A stretch of 64,000 bases of DNA from Candidatus Omnitrophota bacterium (GCA_023818695.1 JAMWCF010000002.1:62001-126000), one strand, 5' to 3'. Shown: positions 35,019 to 43,475, counted from the stretch's first letter. The notes: generated by a model from the letters alone, not told the origin. Made by a program: numbers and translations.

Positions 35019-35436
35019 AACCGTCCGGTCCTGGCGGGCCGGCCAGCGGCGGTTGTTCATAGAGGCGTGCCTTTCTTTCTGGAAGGCGCGCTTTTTTCTT
35101 TTCACGTATGGTTCCCGCTTCGTCGAGCGTTTCGTTTCGGACGGCCGGGACGGCCGCCTTGAACCGGACTGTCCGGTGCCGGAGCTGATCCGAGCTTTCC
35201 GGACCGCCCAGCGCAATCAGCCGCTGCGGCCCACCTGTCTTGTTTCAGCCATCGCCGAAAGGATCTTTCTGGAGCGCCACGGTGTTTCGGCCCGTGTCCG
35301 GATTGGGGTCCGGAAAGAAGGGAAAGGGATTCACGCGCACGCTTGGTGTGTGGTGATGGGGCGCTCTGACGGCGGGGAGATGCAGTTCGCTCCTCTGGAG
35401 ATGGCCGGTTCCCCACGGAAGGGGGAATCGCTGTGA
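34993..35436 (+). CDS. Transglutaminase-like leader protease (lasso B2 protein)
   Basis: 147 residues of the transglutaminase-like (Transglut_core3) family. The catalytic Cys82 lies in QPLRPTCLVSAIAERIFLERHG and the His in GIHAHAWCVV (His114/His116), matching the B2 pattern RxxCLxxxLA and HAW. B2 cleaves the leader from the core peptide before macrolactam formation. The stop overlaps the cyclase GTG by four bases. Confidence 0.85.
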   Translation: MKDLFRKIKTVRSWRAGQRRLFIEACLSFWKARFFLFTYGSRFVERFVSDGRDGRLEPDCPVPELIRAFRTAQRNQPLRPTCLVSAIAERIFLERHGVSARVRIGVRKEGKGIHAHAWCVVMGRSDGGEMQFAPLEMAGSPRKGESL

Positions 35437-37421
35437 GCGCTATCGCCGGCTTGTGTCGCTGGGACGGAAAGCCAGTCGACCCATCGGCCGCCTTGCGGAT
35501 GGTCCGCGCCATGCCACACCGCTGCCCGGACGGCGTCTCCGGCTGGGCGGATGAATCGGCCGCGCTGGCCCACGGGTTGCTGCGCTGCGGCGCGGCGGAT
35601 GCCGCCGGAACGGCACCGACCGTTTCACGGGACGGGTCTACGGCTGTCACCGCCGACGCGCGGTTTGACAACCGGCAGGAACTGCTCTCGCAGTTGGCTC
35701 TTCCTGCCGGGTCGGACCTGTCGGACGGCGGGCTGATGATAGCCGCTTACAGGCGTTGGGGCGAGGAGTTCATCCGCCGCCTGGCGGGAGATTTTGCCTT
35801 TTGCCTCTGGGACCGGAGAAAGAGGATTGTCCTGTGCGGCCGGGACCATCTGGGGGTTAAGCCGTTCTACTATTACGCCGGCGGCCGGTTTTTCGCTTTT
35901 TCATCCGAGATCAAAGGGTTGTGGTCTCTTGAAGGCATTCCCCGCCGGCTCAACGAAACCCGGATCGCCGATTACCTCCACTCCCTTTTGGAGGATGCGG
36001 AGGCGACATTCTTTCAGGAGATCCTCCGGTTGCCTCCGGCACACCTGCTCATTGTTTCCCCGTTCAAAAAGGAGCTCCGCAGGTACTGGGAGGTCCGTTC
36101 GGCGTCTCCAGTCTGCTTTCGGAACGACGCGGATTATGAAGAGGCCTTCCTTTCGGTTTTTCAGGAGGCGGTCCGGTGCCGCCTCCGCGGCGTTTCAAAG
36201 GCCGGCGTCCTCTTGAGCGGTGGGCTGGATTCCTCCGGGGTCGCCGCCGTCGCCGCTGCCTTTTTCCATGAAGAGGGAAGGGGATCCCTGCCTGTTTTTT
36301 CCGCCACCTTCGAGCAGGTCCCGGAATCGGACGAACAGGAGTTCAGCCGCCAGGTCGTGTCGGATGGGATGCGGCTCCATCGGGTGGCGGCGGACCGGAT
36401 CAGCCCGCTGGCGGATCTGGACTCGCTCCTTTTCCATCAGGACGAGCCGTTTTACGCCCCGAACCTTTTCATGCACTGGGCGCTTTTCCGAAGCGGGAGA
36501 GAGGCCGGGGTCCGGGTGATGCTGGACGGCTTGGATGGGGACACCACCGTCTGCCACGCGACCGCCCGGTTAACGGAGCTGTTGGGCAGGGGGCGGTGGA
36601 CCGCTTTTATCCGGGAGAGCCGGCTTTTTGCCGGCCGGCACGACCGTCCGTTCGGCCGTGTCATCTGGGAAAAGGGTTTCCGGCCTTACTTTCTGCGGGC
36701 GGTGCATTTGGTGCGCCGTCCGAGACGCGTGGGAATGGTCGGCCATGAGCCGATCATCCATCCGGAGCTGGAAAGGAGAACCGGTTACCGGTTACGGGCT
36801 TTCCGCCTGCGGCGCGGGCGGTGGGATCCTTCGTTGAGCGTCCGGGACGAACACCACAGAAGATTGACCAGCGGGATGATTCCGTTCGTCCTCGAGGTGG
36901 CGGATCGGACGGCCGCCCCCTTTTGCCTCGAGGCGCGCTATCCGTTCTTCGACAAGAGGGTGGTCGAGTTCTGTTATGGGCTGCCTTCCGGGCAGAAATT
37001 CCTCCAGGGATGGACCCGCTCCATTGAACGGAGGGCCTTCACCAGAGTGTTGCCGGCGCCGGTTTGTTGGCGGGCTAAAAAGGGGAACCTCGGTCCCAAT
37101 TTCGACCGAGCTCTGGCGAAATTTGAGAGGCAGAGAGTGAATCGTCTTATAATGGGAAAAATAGAGGTGTTGGAACCGTATGTTTCAATGGAGGTCCTCC
37201 GGCGCGTTGGCAGGCGTTTTCTGGATTCCGGATCCAGTCTTGACGCCATGGGCGTCTGGAAGGCGCTGACGCTGGGTTTGTGGTTGGAACGGTTCCATGG
37301 CGGAGGGTCACCGGACATAAAAGAGGAGGCCACACAATGGACAAAAAAAGAGAAAACCCAAGCCGGGATAGCCAGCAGGCAGACAAGGCAGAGCGGAGAA
37401 CTTACACGCCACCCCGCCTGA
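35433..37421 (+). CDS. Asparagine-synthetase-like lasso cyclase (C protein)
   Basis: 662 residues with a glutamine-amidotransferase-like N-terminal domain and an ATP-pyrophosphatase domain (LLSGGLDSSGVAAVAA; SGGLDSS at 262-268). The sequence starts MSAIAGLC, so the nucleophilic Cys2 of glutamine-using asparagine synthetases is absent, as in lasso cyclases, which activate an Asp or Glu side chain as acyl-AMP for attack by the core N-terminus. The last 30 or so residues (KEEATQWTKKEKTQAG...) overlap the precursor gene in another frame by 85 bases and look unlike the family, so the original stop may have been lost. It lies between B2 and the precursor. Confidence 0.85.
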   Translation: MSAIAGLCRWDGKPVDPSAALRMVRAMPHRCPDGVSGWADESAALAHGLLRCGAADAAGTAPTVSRDGSTAVTADARFDNRQELLSQLALPAGSDLSDGGLMIAAYRRWGEEFIRRLAGDFAFCLWDRRKRIVLCGRDHLGVKPFYYYAGGRFFAFSSEIKGLWSLEGIPRRLNETRIADYLHSLLEDAEATFFQEILRLPPAHLLIVSPFKKELRRYWEVRSASPVCFRNDADYEEAFLSVFQEAVRCRLRGVSKAGVLLSGGLDSSGVAAVAAAFFHEEGRGSLPVFSATFEQVPESDEQEFSRQVVSDGMRLHRVAADRISPLADLDSLLFHQDEPFYAPNLFMHWALFRSGREAGVRVMLDGLDGDTTVCHATARLTELLGRGRWTAFIRESRLFAGRHDRPFGRVIWEKGFRPYFLRAVHLVRRPRRVGMVGHEPIIHPELERRTGYRLRAFRLRRGRWDPSLSVRDEHHRRLTSGMIPFVLEVADRTAAPFCLEARYPFFDKRVVEFCYGLPSGQKFLQGWTRSIERRAFTRVLPAPVCWRAKKGNLGPNFDRALAKFERQRVNRLIMGKIEVLEPYVSMEVLRRVGRRFLDSGSSLDAMGVWKALTLGLWLERFHGGGSPDIKEEATQWTKKEKTQAGIASRQTRQSGELTRHPA

Positions 37422-37501
37422 CAAAACACGGATCAGTCAAAAAGCTGACCCGGATGTTGGGAGGACTGCAGCCGGACGGATACACCGGCGACCCCTCTTG
37501 A
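37337..37501 (+). CDS. Lasso-peptide precursor
   Basis: 54 residues; ATG preceded by agaggagg. The leader has the lasso recognition motif YxxPxLxxxG (Tyr23, Pro26, Leu28, Gly32: YTPPRLTKHG) and the near-invariant Thr at the second-last leader position (Thr38). Cleavage after Arg39 leaves the core MLGGLQPDGYTGDPS, in which Asp8 can form an eight-residue ring with the N-terminus, leaving a GYTGDPS tail. A Met at core position 1 is unusual, so cleavage one or more residues later (Leu, Gly) remains possible but would give smaller rings. The C-terminal Ser fits the neighbouring HPr-kinase-like gene. The start lies inside the cyclase gene. Confidence 0.8.
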   Translation: MDKKRENPSRDSQQADKAERRTYTPPRLTKHGSVKKLTRMLGGLQPDGYTGDPS

Positions 37502-37530
37502 GCCGGTAGGGCGGGAGGTCTCGCCGCGCC

Positions 37531-38442
37531 ATGCGCCGGTTTCGTTATTCCCTTTATGGATTGGTGATTGACACCAACATTTCCTTCGCCGGTTTGGCAC
37601 GCGCCGACGGGGAAGCGGATGTCGTGATCCGGTTCGGAACGCTTGATCGTTTGCCCTCTGCCGGGCGCCGACGTCCGTACGCCGTTTCTTTCTCCGGGCA
37701 TGAAGCGCTCATCGGCTGGAAGGGGATCGGCCGGTTTCATGTCATGGGCGGCCGTCATGTGCTGGTTGATTCCGATCCGGGCGTTTATCCGCCGCTGCTT
37801 CAGCAGGTAATCGTGGGGTCGGTGATGGGAATCGTCCTGCATCAACGGCGTCTGCTGGTCCTTCACGCCAGCGCCGTTGCCTTGGGAAACGAAGCGGTCC
37901 TTTTCCTCGGCGGCAAGGGATGGGGGAAATCGACCCTCGCGGCCTTCATGGTTTCCAAGGGGGCCGACCTGGTTGCGGATGATGTGGCGGCGGTTGATTG
38001 GAGGGACGGTCGGCCCGTGGTCCTGCGGGGTAACCTCCAGTTGCGGCTTTGGCCGGACGCCCTGTCGGCTCTGGGAGAGTCGCCGGCCGGCTTTCAGAAA
38101 GCGGTTCCATCGCAGGAAAAGAGGATCTGTCCCCCCCGTTCTTTTTTGGAGAGGACATTTTCCCCCATCCGCCGCATCTACCTGCTGCAGAAGAGCCGCC
38201 GGATTCGGGTTGAAAAAATAGCCGCCGCCGGTGCCGCCATCGAATTGATCCGCCATTCCTACCGGGTCGAATGGCTGCACGACGCCGATCCCTCCGTCCA
38301 CTTTTCACGGTGCACCGATCTGGCTTCCTCCGTCGCCGTCAGGCGGCTGCTGCGTCCGCTGGATTTCAGTCGTCTCGATGAAATTTATTCCGAGGTGAAA
38401 ACCGATTGCTTCGAAGAGACCGCCGCGGGGCAGGTTGCCTGA
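37531..38442 (+). CDS. HPr-kinase-like lasso-peptide kinase
   Basis: 303 residues. A P-loop GGKGWGKST (127-135) follows LLVLHASAVAL, and DLVADDVAAVDW provides the Asp pair, as in the HprK-like proteins of RiPP clusters. In paeninodin-type lasso clusters such kinases phosphorylate the side chain of the C-terminal Ser of the precursor. The precursor here ends in Ser, supporting the same reaction. It does not resemble full-length HprK/P and no HPr is present. It overlaps the GT4 gene by one base. Confidence 0.8.
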   Translation: MRRFRYSLYGLVIDTNISFAGLARADGEADVVIRFGTLDRLPSAGRRRPYAVSFSGHEALIGWKGIGRFHVMGGRHVLVDSDPGVYPPLLQQVIVGSVMGIVLHQRRLLVLHASAVALGNEAVLFLGGKGWGKSTLAAFMVSKGADLVADDVAAVDWRDGRPVVLRGNLQLRLWPDALSALGESPAGFQKAVPSQEKRICPPRSFLERTFSPIRRIYLLQKSRRIRVEKIAAAGAAIELIRHSYRVEWLHDADPSVHFSRCTDLASSVAVRRLLRPLDFSRLDEIYSEVKTDCFEETAAGQVA

Positions 38443-39671
38443 TGGGGCTTCTTGTCGTTATTCCCACCTGGCACTTGACCTACCACCTGTGGCTTTACCG
38501 TTGTCTCCGGCGGCTGCAGCCCCACATTTCCATCGCGGCGGCCTGCACGCCGGGGGATCCTCAATGGAGTGCCGGCTTTCGGACAGTCAACCTGGATGAG
38601 CCGGCCCCGCTGTGGGAAAGAGCGCTGCGAAGGACAGGCATTCCTGGGGATCTTTTTCAACCGGTTCGCCAACGCCGGCTTGAGCAGGCGGTCCGGGACA
38701 GCTCGGTGGACGCCGTTCTCATCCATTTTCTCGATTTCGCCCTTAAATTTTCCCCTGTATGGGAACAAACCGGCAAGCCGATTTTCGTCCATTGTCACGG
38801 GCCCATGGACATCAACATCGATTTTCGCGACCACCGCCAGCCGGACCAGACGGCTCTACGGGAGGGGTACCGGGATGCGGTGGTCCGTTTCTCGAAGAGG
38901 GTGGTCCTGATCGCGAATTCTCATTGGACCGCCGGCTGTTTAACCAAGATGGGAGCCCCGTCTGATCGGATCGTCGTCAAACATCTGGGGGTGCCTGTTC
39001 CGGACAGGCCGCCCGTTCGAAAGGGTGACTCCAACGGTTTGAACATTCTGTACCTCAACCAGCTGGTGGATTGGAAGGGGCCTGACCGGACCATTCAGGC
39101 GTTTGAGCTGGCCTGCAGCCGAGGTCTTGACGGGACATTGACCATCGCCGGGGACGGTCCTTTGAGGCCGATGTGCGAATTGACGGCTGCCAGGTCCCCC
39201 TATGCCAGCCGGATCCGGCTGGCGGGCGAGGTCGGTCCGGCGGATGCCGATCGGCTTCGTGCGCAGGCCGATTGCTTCACCGCGCACCACTGCGAGGGTG
39301 AGATTTCTCACGCCCAGGAGGCTTTCGGCGTTTCCGTCGTGGAGGCGATGGCCGCCGCCCTGCCGGTCGTCACGGGCCGCAGCGGGGCGTTGTCGGAAAC
39401 CGTGGAACACGGCCGGACCGGCTGGTTGGTGGAACCAGGGGATATCGAGGCCCACGCGGATGCCCTTCTGCGTCTCTCCAGGGATCCGGCGCTGCGGTCA
39501 TCAATGGGTGAGGCGGGATGGTTGCAGGCAAAAGAGCGTTTCAGTTTGGAGGGTGAGGTGGAAAAACTTTTGGGCATCATTTATCCCTCCGCCCGATCTG
39601 AAAGGGCGGTGGGAGGAGATAGACAGGCCGTCGCGGCCGGATATCCGGAGCCGGCAAGGAGAAAGCTGTGA
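38442..39671 (+). CDS. GT4-family glycosyltransferase
   Basis: 409 residues from the ATG at 38442, which overlaps the kinase stop (TGATG). GT-B fold with the C-terminal donor-binding part (GLNILYLNQLVDWKGPDRTIQAFELA, TLTIAGDGPLR, EAFGVSVVEAMAAALPVVTGRSGALSETVEHGRTGWLVEPGD), including the EX7E motif. It should transfer a sugar from a nucleotide-sugar donor. In this operon the peptide, perhaps its phosphate, is the natural candidate acceptor; a role in surface polysaccharide cannot be ruled out. Confidence 0.85.
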   Translation: MGLLVVIPTWHLTYHLWLYRCLRRLQPHISIAAACTPGDPQWSAGFRTVNLDEPAPLWERALRRTGIPGDLFQPVRQRRLEQAVRDSSVDAVLIHFLDFALKFSPVWEQTGKPIFVHCHGPMDINIDFRDHRQPDQTALREGYRDAVVRFSKRVVLIANSHWTAGCLTKMGAPSDRIVVKHLGVPVPDRPPVRKGDSNGLNILYLNQLVDWKGPDRTIQAFELACSRGLDGTLTIAGDGPLRPMCELTAARSPYASRIRLAGEVGPADADRLRAQADCFTAHHCEGEISHAQEAFGVSVVEAMAAALPVVTGRSGALSETVEHGRTGWLVEPGDIEAHADALLRLSRDPALRSSMGEAGWLQAKERFSLEGEVEKLLGIIYPSARSERAVGGDRQAVAAGYPEPARRKL

Positions 39672-40513
39672 AGCTCGGATTCCTCAAGCCCCTGGCCAGG
39701 ATATGGGCGGCCACCCCCATCGGCCGTCGGCACAAAGCGTTCCTTCTTTCTTCTCTGGCGACCCGGGATGAGTTGGTGCGGGCTCTGCTTAAGCGGGATC
39801 CCAACTACTGCGTCCGGGCTCTGTTTTGGAATTACTTCTATTCCTCGACGTTCCGTAACGCGCTCAAGAACGGAAGCTATCCGGATCCGCCGGTCGTCCG
39901 GGGATTCGAGGACCTCACATGGCTTTTCGCGAGCCACTACGCCAATATGGGGATCGCCCTTTTGAACCTCGATGAAGCGGCCTACCTTTACCGGCTCGCC
40001 GGGTCCCTCCGGCAGGCCAGACTCGCCGAGATCGGCCGGTACAAGGGAGGGTCTACATTTCTCCTGGCGGCCGCAATCGATGAGGGGTCGACCCTTCTGT
40101 CCGTTGATAACCATTCGGAGGGAGTTGTCCACGACTTGAAAGAGCAGGATGAATCCTTAAAGCGGATCCTGGAGATCTTCCGTTTGGACGGAAAAGTCGA
40201 TCTGGTCGTGGGGGATTCAACCGGCGTCCGCGTCGATCCGGAATCGATCGATCTCCTCTTTATCGATGGCGACCATCGCTACGAATCGGTTCGCAGGGAC
40301 TACCATCATTGGAAGGAGGCGTTGAAGCCGGGCGGGCACCTGCTCTTTCACGACGCCGACAACTCCCGGCCTTTTTCTATAGGGGATTGCCCACTTGGCG
40401 CGGTCGATTTCATGCGGGACATGAGAGAAACGGAAAGCAGGTTCTTTACGAGGACGAAGACGGTCGGTTCGCTCGTCCATTTCGTCCGGACCACCGTGCC
40501 GTTTGCAAGATAA
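39668..40513 (+). CDS. Class I SAM methyltransferase (Methyltransf_24 type)
   Basis: 281 residues; GTG overlaps the GT4 stop by four bases. The Rossmann core is visible: AEIGRYKGGSTFLLAAAI (motif I), TLLSVDNHSEG, DLLFIDGDHRYESVRRDYHHWKEALKPGGHLLFHDAD. DGDHxYExVxxD is the hallmark of the Methyltransf_24 / TylF-like sugar O-methyltransferase group, where the acidic residues bind a divalent metal. It could methylate a sugar added to the lasso peptide or the peptide itself. Last gene of the cluster, followed by non-coding hairpins. Confidence 0.75.
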   Translation: MKLGFLKPLARIWAATPIGRRHKAFLLSSLATRDELVRALLKRDPNYCVRALFWNYFYSSTFRNALKNGSYPDPPVVRGFEDLTWLFASHYANMGIALLNLDEAAYLYRLAGSLRQARLAEIGRYKGGSTFLLAAAIDEGSTLLSVDNHSEGVVHDLKEQDESLKRILEIFRLDGKVDLVVGDSTGVRVDPESIDLLFIDGDHRYESVRRDYHHWKEALKPGGHLLFHDADNSRPFSIGDCPLGAVDFMRDMRETESRFFTRTKTVGSLVHFVRTTVPFAR

Positions 40514-40518
40514 AAGCA

Positions 40519-40538
40519 AGTGCCGAGGCGGGGAGTTG
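40519..40538 (-). repeat. Duplicate of the tRNA-Leu 3' end (att-like direct repeat)
   Basis: The 20 bases agtgccgaggcggggagttg occur here and, identically, at 40907-40926 as the last bases of the tRNA-Leu gene (minus strand). The copies are 388 bases apart in the same orientation. The rest of the tRNA is not duplicated. Duplications of a tRNA 3' end are the usual footprint of site-specific integration. Confidence 0.75.
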
Positions 40539-40906
40539 GCGCCCTCCGCTTGTCCGCCGATAACCCCGGCGGACTCGCTTCGGGTCGGCCATCCGCCGCT
40601 CCTAAGGTAAGCAACGGCTCCTGTTTGTCGCCGTTGCCTACATTGTCCGCCATAGGTGGACGGTCGCGGCTTCCTTCAACTCCCCTTCCTCTTGGGGAGG
40701 GGGGTATAGTGGGGGGAACGTTACAGTTCCCCCCAATAAGACATAGGGCGCCGATTTTGGCGCCCCCTTAGGAAAGAGGAATACTAGGGAGAAAACCTAG
40801 GTTTTCTCCCTAGATACTTCCAAAGTTCCCCTGTTGGTTTGGTGAGGCCGTTAAGCCGGGAGGCACAGGACCTTTGTTAAATGACAGATGGGAACTTCGG
40901 AAGTAT
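40539..40906. repeat. Gene-free segment made of stacked hairpins beside tRNA-Leu
   Basis: This stretch of nearly 370 bases has no convincing gene. It holds inverted repeats at 40552-40574 (gtccgcc/ggcggac), 40607-40641 (gtaagcaacggc/gccgttgcctac), 40680-40699, 40710-40735 (tggggggaac/gttcccccca), 40746-40765 (gggcgcc/ggcgccc), a perfect 30-base palindrome at 40784-40813 and 17-base arms at 40814-40830 and 40890-40906 with one mismatch. None has a T-run typical of a terminator. Confidence 0.75.
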
Positions 40907-40908
40907 AG

Positions 40909-40992
<84 letters not shown>

Positions 40993-41004
40993 AAAAGAAG
41001 ATTA

Positions 41005-41925
41005 ATGGCGACGAAACAGGATAACAGAAAGCGTTTGACCGCGTCAATCCGCCAGGGATTGGGAGCGGTCCGGGTCACGCAATTGAACCAGCTGATGGCC
41101 GGCCGCTCCGCGGTCGAAGGGAACTGGTCCTTGACGCCCCGGCATGAGATCCTCTACACCCGGTCCGGCGATAGGGAGGAGGCGGTTCTCCGGGGACGTC
41201 TGGCAGGCGCAGAGCCGGACGCCCTTCTTTTCCTGGTGAGCCAGACGCAGGAAGGGCAGCGCACGGAAACCCGCACGGTCCGGCTGCAGGGCCGTTGGGA
41301 AGCCGACCCCCTCAATCGGCTCGCCTTCCTTGTCGAGCGGGAAGAGGGGCGTTATGACCGTCTCACGCTCGAGGGGATGTGGGAGGTCAACGACGCCCAT
41401 CGGCTGATTTACCGCTCCGTCAGCCGTCCGGATTCGGGAAAGAGATCGACCGTGACCACCCTGACTTTTCAAGGGGTTTGGGATATCGACGCTTCCAAGC
41501 GATTGGTCTATCTGCTGGATGCGGACGGGACATCCGGTTTCCGGTTCCGGGGCGCTTTTCAGACCCCCTCCATCCTGGCCAAGGAAGGTCGGATCCGCTA
41601 CCAGGTCGGCATCGAGCTCAACGGCAAGCGCCGGTTTCAGACCGTCACCCTTTTCGGAAAATGGAAATTTTCCCGTGATTTGGCCCTTGAATTCGAGATG
41701 GACTACGGCAAGGGACGGAAGCGATCGATCCGGTTCGGCGCCGCGTACGAAGTCGGGCACCGCGGTTTCATCACGGCCCGGCTCATGAGCCGGGAGGGAA
41801 GACCTTTGGGGGTGGAGGTGGTTTTCGGCCTGGATCAGGTGTCGGCGGGGGGTCGGTTGTTCGGCCGATGGAGAAAATCCGGCAAGGAGACCACGGTGGA
41901 AGCCGGAGCCCGATGGCCGTGGTAG
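41005..41925 (+). CDS. Repeat-rich beta-strand protein of unknown function
   Basis: 306 residues, no signal peptide. It is built of imperfect repeats of about 40-50 residues with the pattern LxGxWexxxxxRLxYxxx (VRLQGRWEADPLNRLAFLVE, LTLEGMWEVNDAHRLIYRSV, LTFQGVWDIDASKRLVYLLD, VTLFGKWKFSRDLALEFEMD), suggesting stacked antiparallel strands or a barrel. I recognise no family. After the TAG stop the same frame stays open for another 53 codons to 42087 with protein-like sequence (FYEHLAVVFGLRTAQRISGLYQRFL), so the present stop may be recent or the downstream part a separate remnant. Confidence 0.7.
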   Translation: MATKQDNRKRLTASIRQGLGAVRVTQLNQLMAGRSAVEGNWSLTPRHEILYTRSGDREEAVLRGRLAGAEPDALLFLVSQTQEGQRTETRTVRLQGRWEADPLNRLAFLVEREEGRYDRLTLEGMWEVNDAHRLIYRSVSRPDSGKRSTVTTLTFQGVWDIDASKRLVYLLDADGTSGFRFRGAFQTPSILAKEGRIRYQVGIELNGKRRFQTVTLFGKWKFSRDLALEFEMDYGKGRKRSIRFGAAYEVGHRGFITARLMSREGRPLGVEVVFGLDQVSAGGRLFGRWRKSGKETTVEAGARWPW

Positions 41926-42083
41926 CCGATCCGCCAGCCGGCTCGGGTTTCCTTCGCAGGATTCCGTTGGGGGTTCTATGAGCATCTGGCTGTTGTGTTC
42001 GGCCTGCGGACGGCGCAACGGATCAGCGGTCTCTACCAGCGGTTTCTGCCTGAAAAGGTGCGCCGTTTCCTTCGGACCCGGCT

Positions 42084-43475
42084 CTAGACGAACCCTTTCT
42101 GTTTGAGCACAGTGGCCAGCGCTTCGACCACTTCCCGGCGGAATTTTGTCCCGCTCAACTCCCGAAGTTCCTGCAGCGCATCGGCCGGCTTCATCGCTTT
42201 CTGGTGGGGACGATTGCTGGTCATCGCGTCAAAGGCGTCCGCCACCGAAACGATCGAAACCAAGTCGGAGAGTTCCTCCCTCGTCTTTCCCTTGGGATAG
42301 CCGGAACCGTCCTCCCGCTCATGGTGGTCGGCGATCAGCGCCAATTCTTCCGGAGGAAGCCGCAGGGGCGCCAGGATTTTGGCCCCGATGATTGGATGGT
42401 TTTGGATGTTTTCCCGCTCCTCCTTGGTAAAGATTCCGGGTTTGAGAAGGATGTTGTCCTGGATCCCGATCTTGCCGATGTCATGGAGTCCGGCCAGGCG
42501 GTGGATCGCCTCGACCTCCTTGTGGGACTTCCCCATGACCTTGGCTATGTCGACGGCGTACTGGGTGACCGACTCCGAATGCCCGCGGGTGTAGGGGTCT
42601 TTCGCCTCCAGGGCGGACATCAGCGACTGGGCGGCCCTGACGAACGAATCCCGCAGATCTTTCTCCGCTTCCCGGAGATTGGAAGTCATCCGATTGAAGG
42701 CCTTGGCCGCTTCTTCGAACTCGTCATTCGTGCGCAGGGCGACCTGCGCGTAAAGTTCCCCCTTTTCCAGCTGGCGCATCCCGAAGATCAGCCGGTCGAG
42801 GGGTTTGGATATCCAGCCGGCAATCAAGGTGCTCAGGATAAGGGTCAGAATCAGACCGGCAGCTAGGCTCAAAAGGAGGTAGTTTTGGAATTTTTCCCGG
42901 AAGAGATGAAGCTCCCTGCCGTACATATCCACCCCCAGGACAGCAACCCGCTTGCCTTGGCTGTTGCGAATGGGGGCGTAGCCGGAGAGGGAGGTTCCCC
43001 ACGGATCCCTGACCGGCGAAAGGTCCGCGGTCGGTCCCCGGAAGCCGTCCAGAAGTTTCGGGATGGAGGAGGCGTCATAACGGCGCCCCGGTTCCGCGCG
43101 GCTTCCGCCGATGTCTCCGACGATGATCGTTTCACCCGGTTTTTCCCCCTTGACCATCGTCCAGATGTACTTGACGCCGGGGTTGCTGCCCTGGATGTAC
43201 CGCAGACATTGTTGCAGCTGCTGGTAGGCGGGGGTCTGGAGCGCTTCTTGGGAGGGGGGAATGGTTTCATGGGCGTCCCCATCGATGGTCAGGGCGCTGG
43301 TAGCGGCGATGGCTTTGACCATCCGCCGGATTCCTTCCTGTTGTTCCCGCAGGGCCCGGGGGTAGATGAGCCCCGCCACGGAAAGGACCAGGCAGGTTGT
43401 GGCGAGGGTGAGGATGCTGGTGACCTTAAAACGAAAGGGGAGATATTGGTCTCTTCCATATCCCGTTATTTTCAT
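42084..43475 (-). CDS. Membrane-bound HD-GYP domain phosphodiesterase
   Basis: 463 residues. A membrane helix (VTSILTLATTCLVLSVAGLIY), a periplasmic sensor region with a DISSD/Cache-like look (SGYAPIRNSQGKRVAVLGVDMYGRELH), a second helix, a HAMP linker (WISKPLDRLIFGMRQLEKGELYAQVALRTNDEFEEAAKAFNRM) and the HD-GYP domain: LHDIGKIGI near residue 331 and HHEREDGSGYPKG near 381, plus NRPHQKAM. HD-GYP enzymes hydrolyse cyclic di-GMP; the GYP signature reads GSGYP. It probably tunes cyclic di-GMP in response to an external signal. It stands alone between oppositely oriented genes. Confidence 0.9.
   Translation of the reverse strand: MKITGYGRDQYLPFRFKVTSILTLATTCLVLSVAGLIYPRALREQQEGIRRMVKAIAATSALTIDGDAHETIPPSQEALQTPAYQQLQQCLRYIQGSNPGVKYIWTMVKGEKPGETIIVGDIGGSRAEPGRRYDASSIPKLLDGFRGPTADLSPVRDPWGTSLSGYAPIRNSQGKRVAVLGVDMYGRELHLFREKFQNYLLLSLAAGLILTLILSTLIAGWISKPLDRLIFGMRQLEKGELYAQVALRTNDEFEEAAKAFNRMTSNLREAEKDLRDSFVRAAQSLMSALEAKDPYTRGHSESVTQYAVDIAKVMGKSHKEVEAIHRLAGLHDIGKIGIQDNILLKPGIFTKEERENIQNHPIIGAKILAPLRLPPEELALIADHHEREDGSGYPKGKTREELSDLVSIVSVADAFDAMTSNRPHQKAMKPADALQELRELSGTKFRREVVEALATVLKQKGFV

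Noticed and set aside
40519..40538. A second tRNA-Leu gene
   Set aside because: Only the last 20 bases of the tRNA are duplicated; no anticodon or D arm is present.
40552..40813. Hairpins beside tRNA-Leu as a CRISPR array or as terminators
   Set aside because: The repeats are palindromes of different sequence without regular spacers, and none is followed by a T-run.
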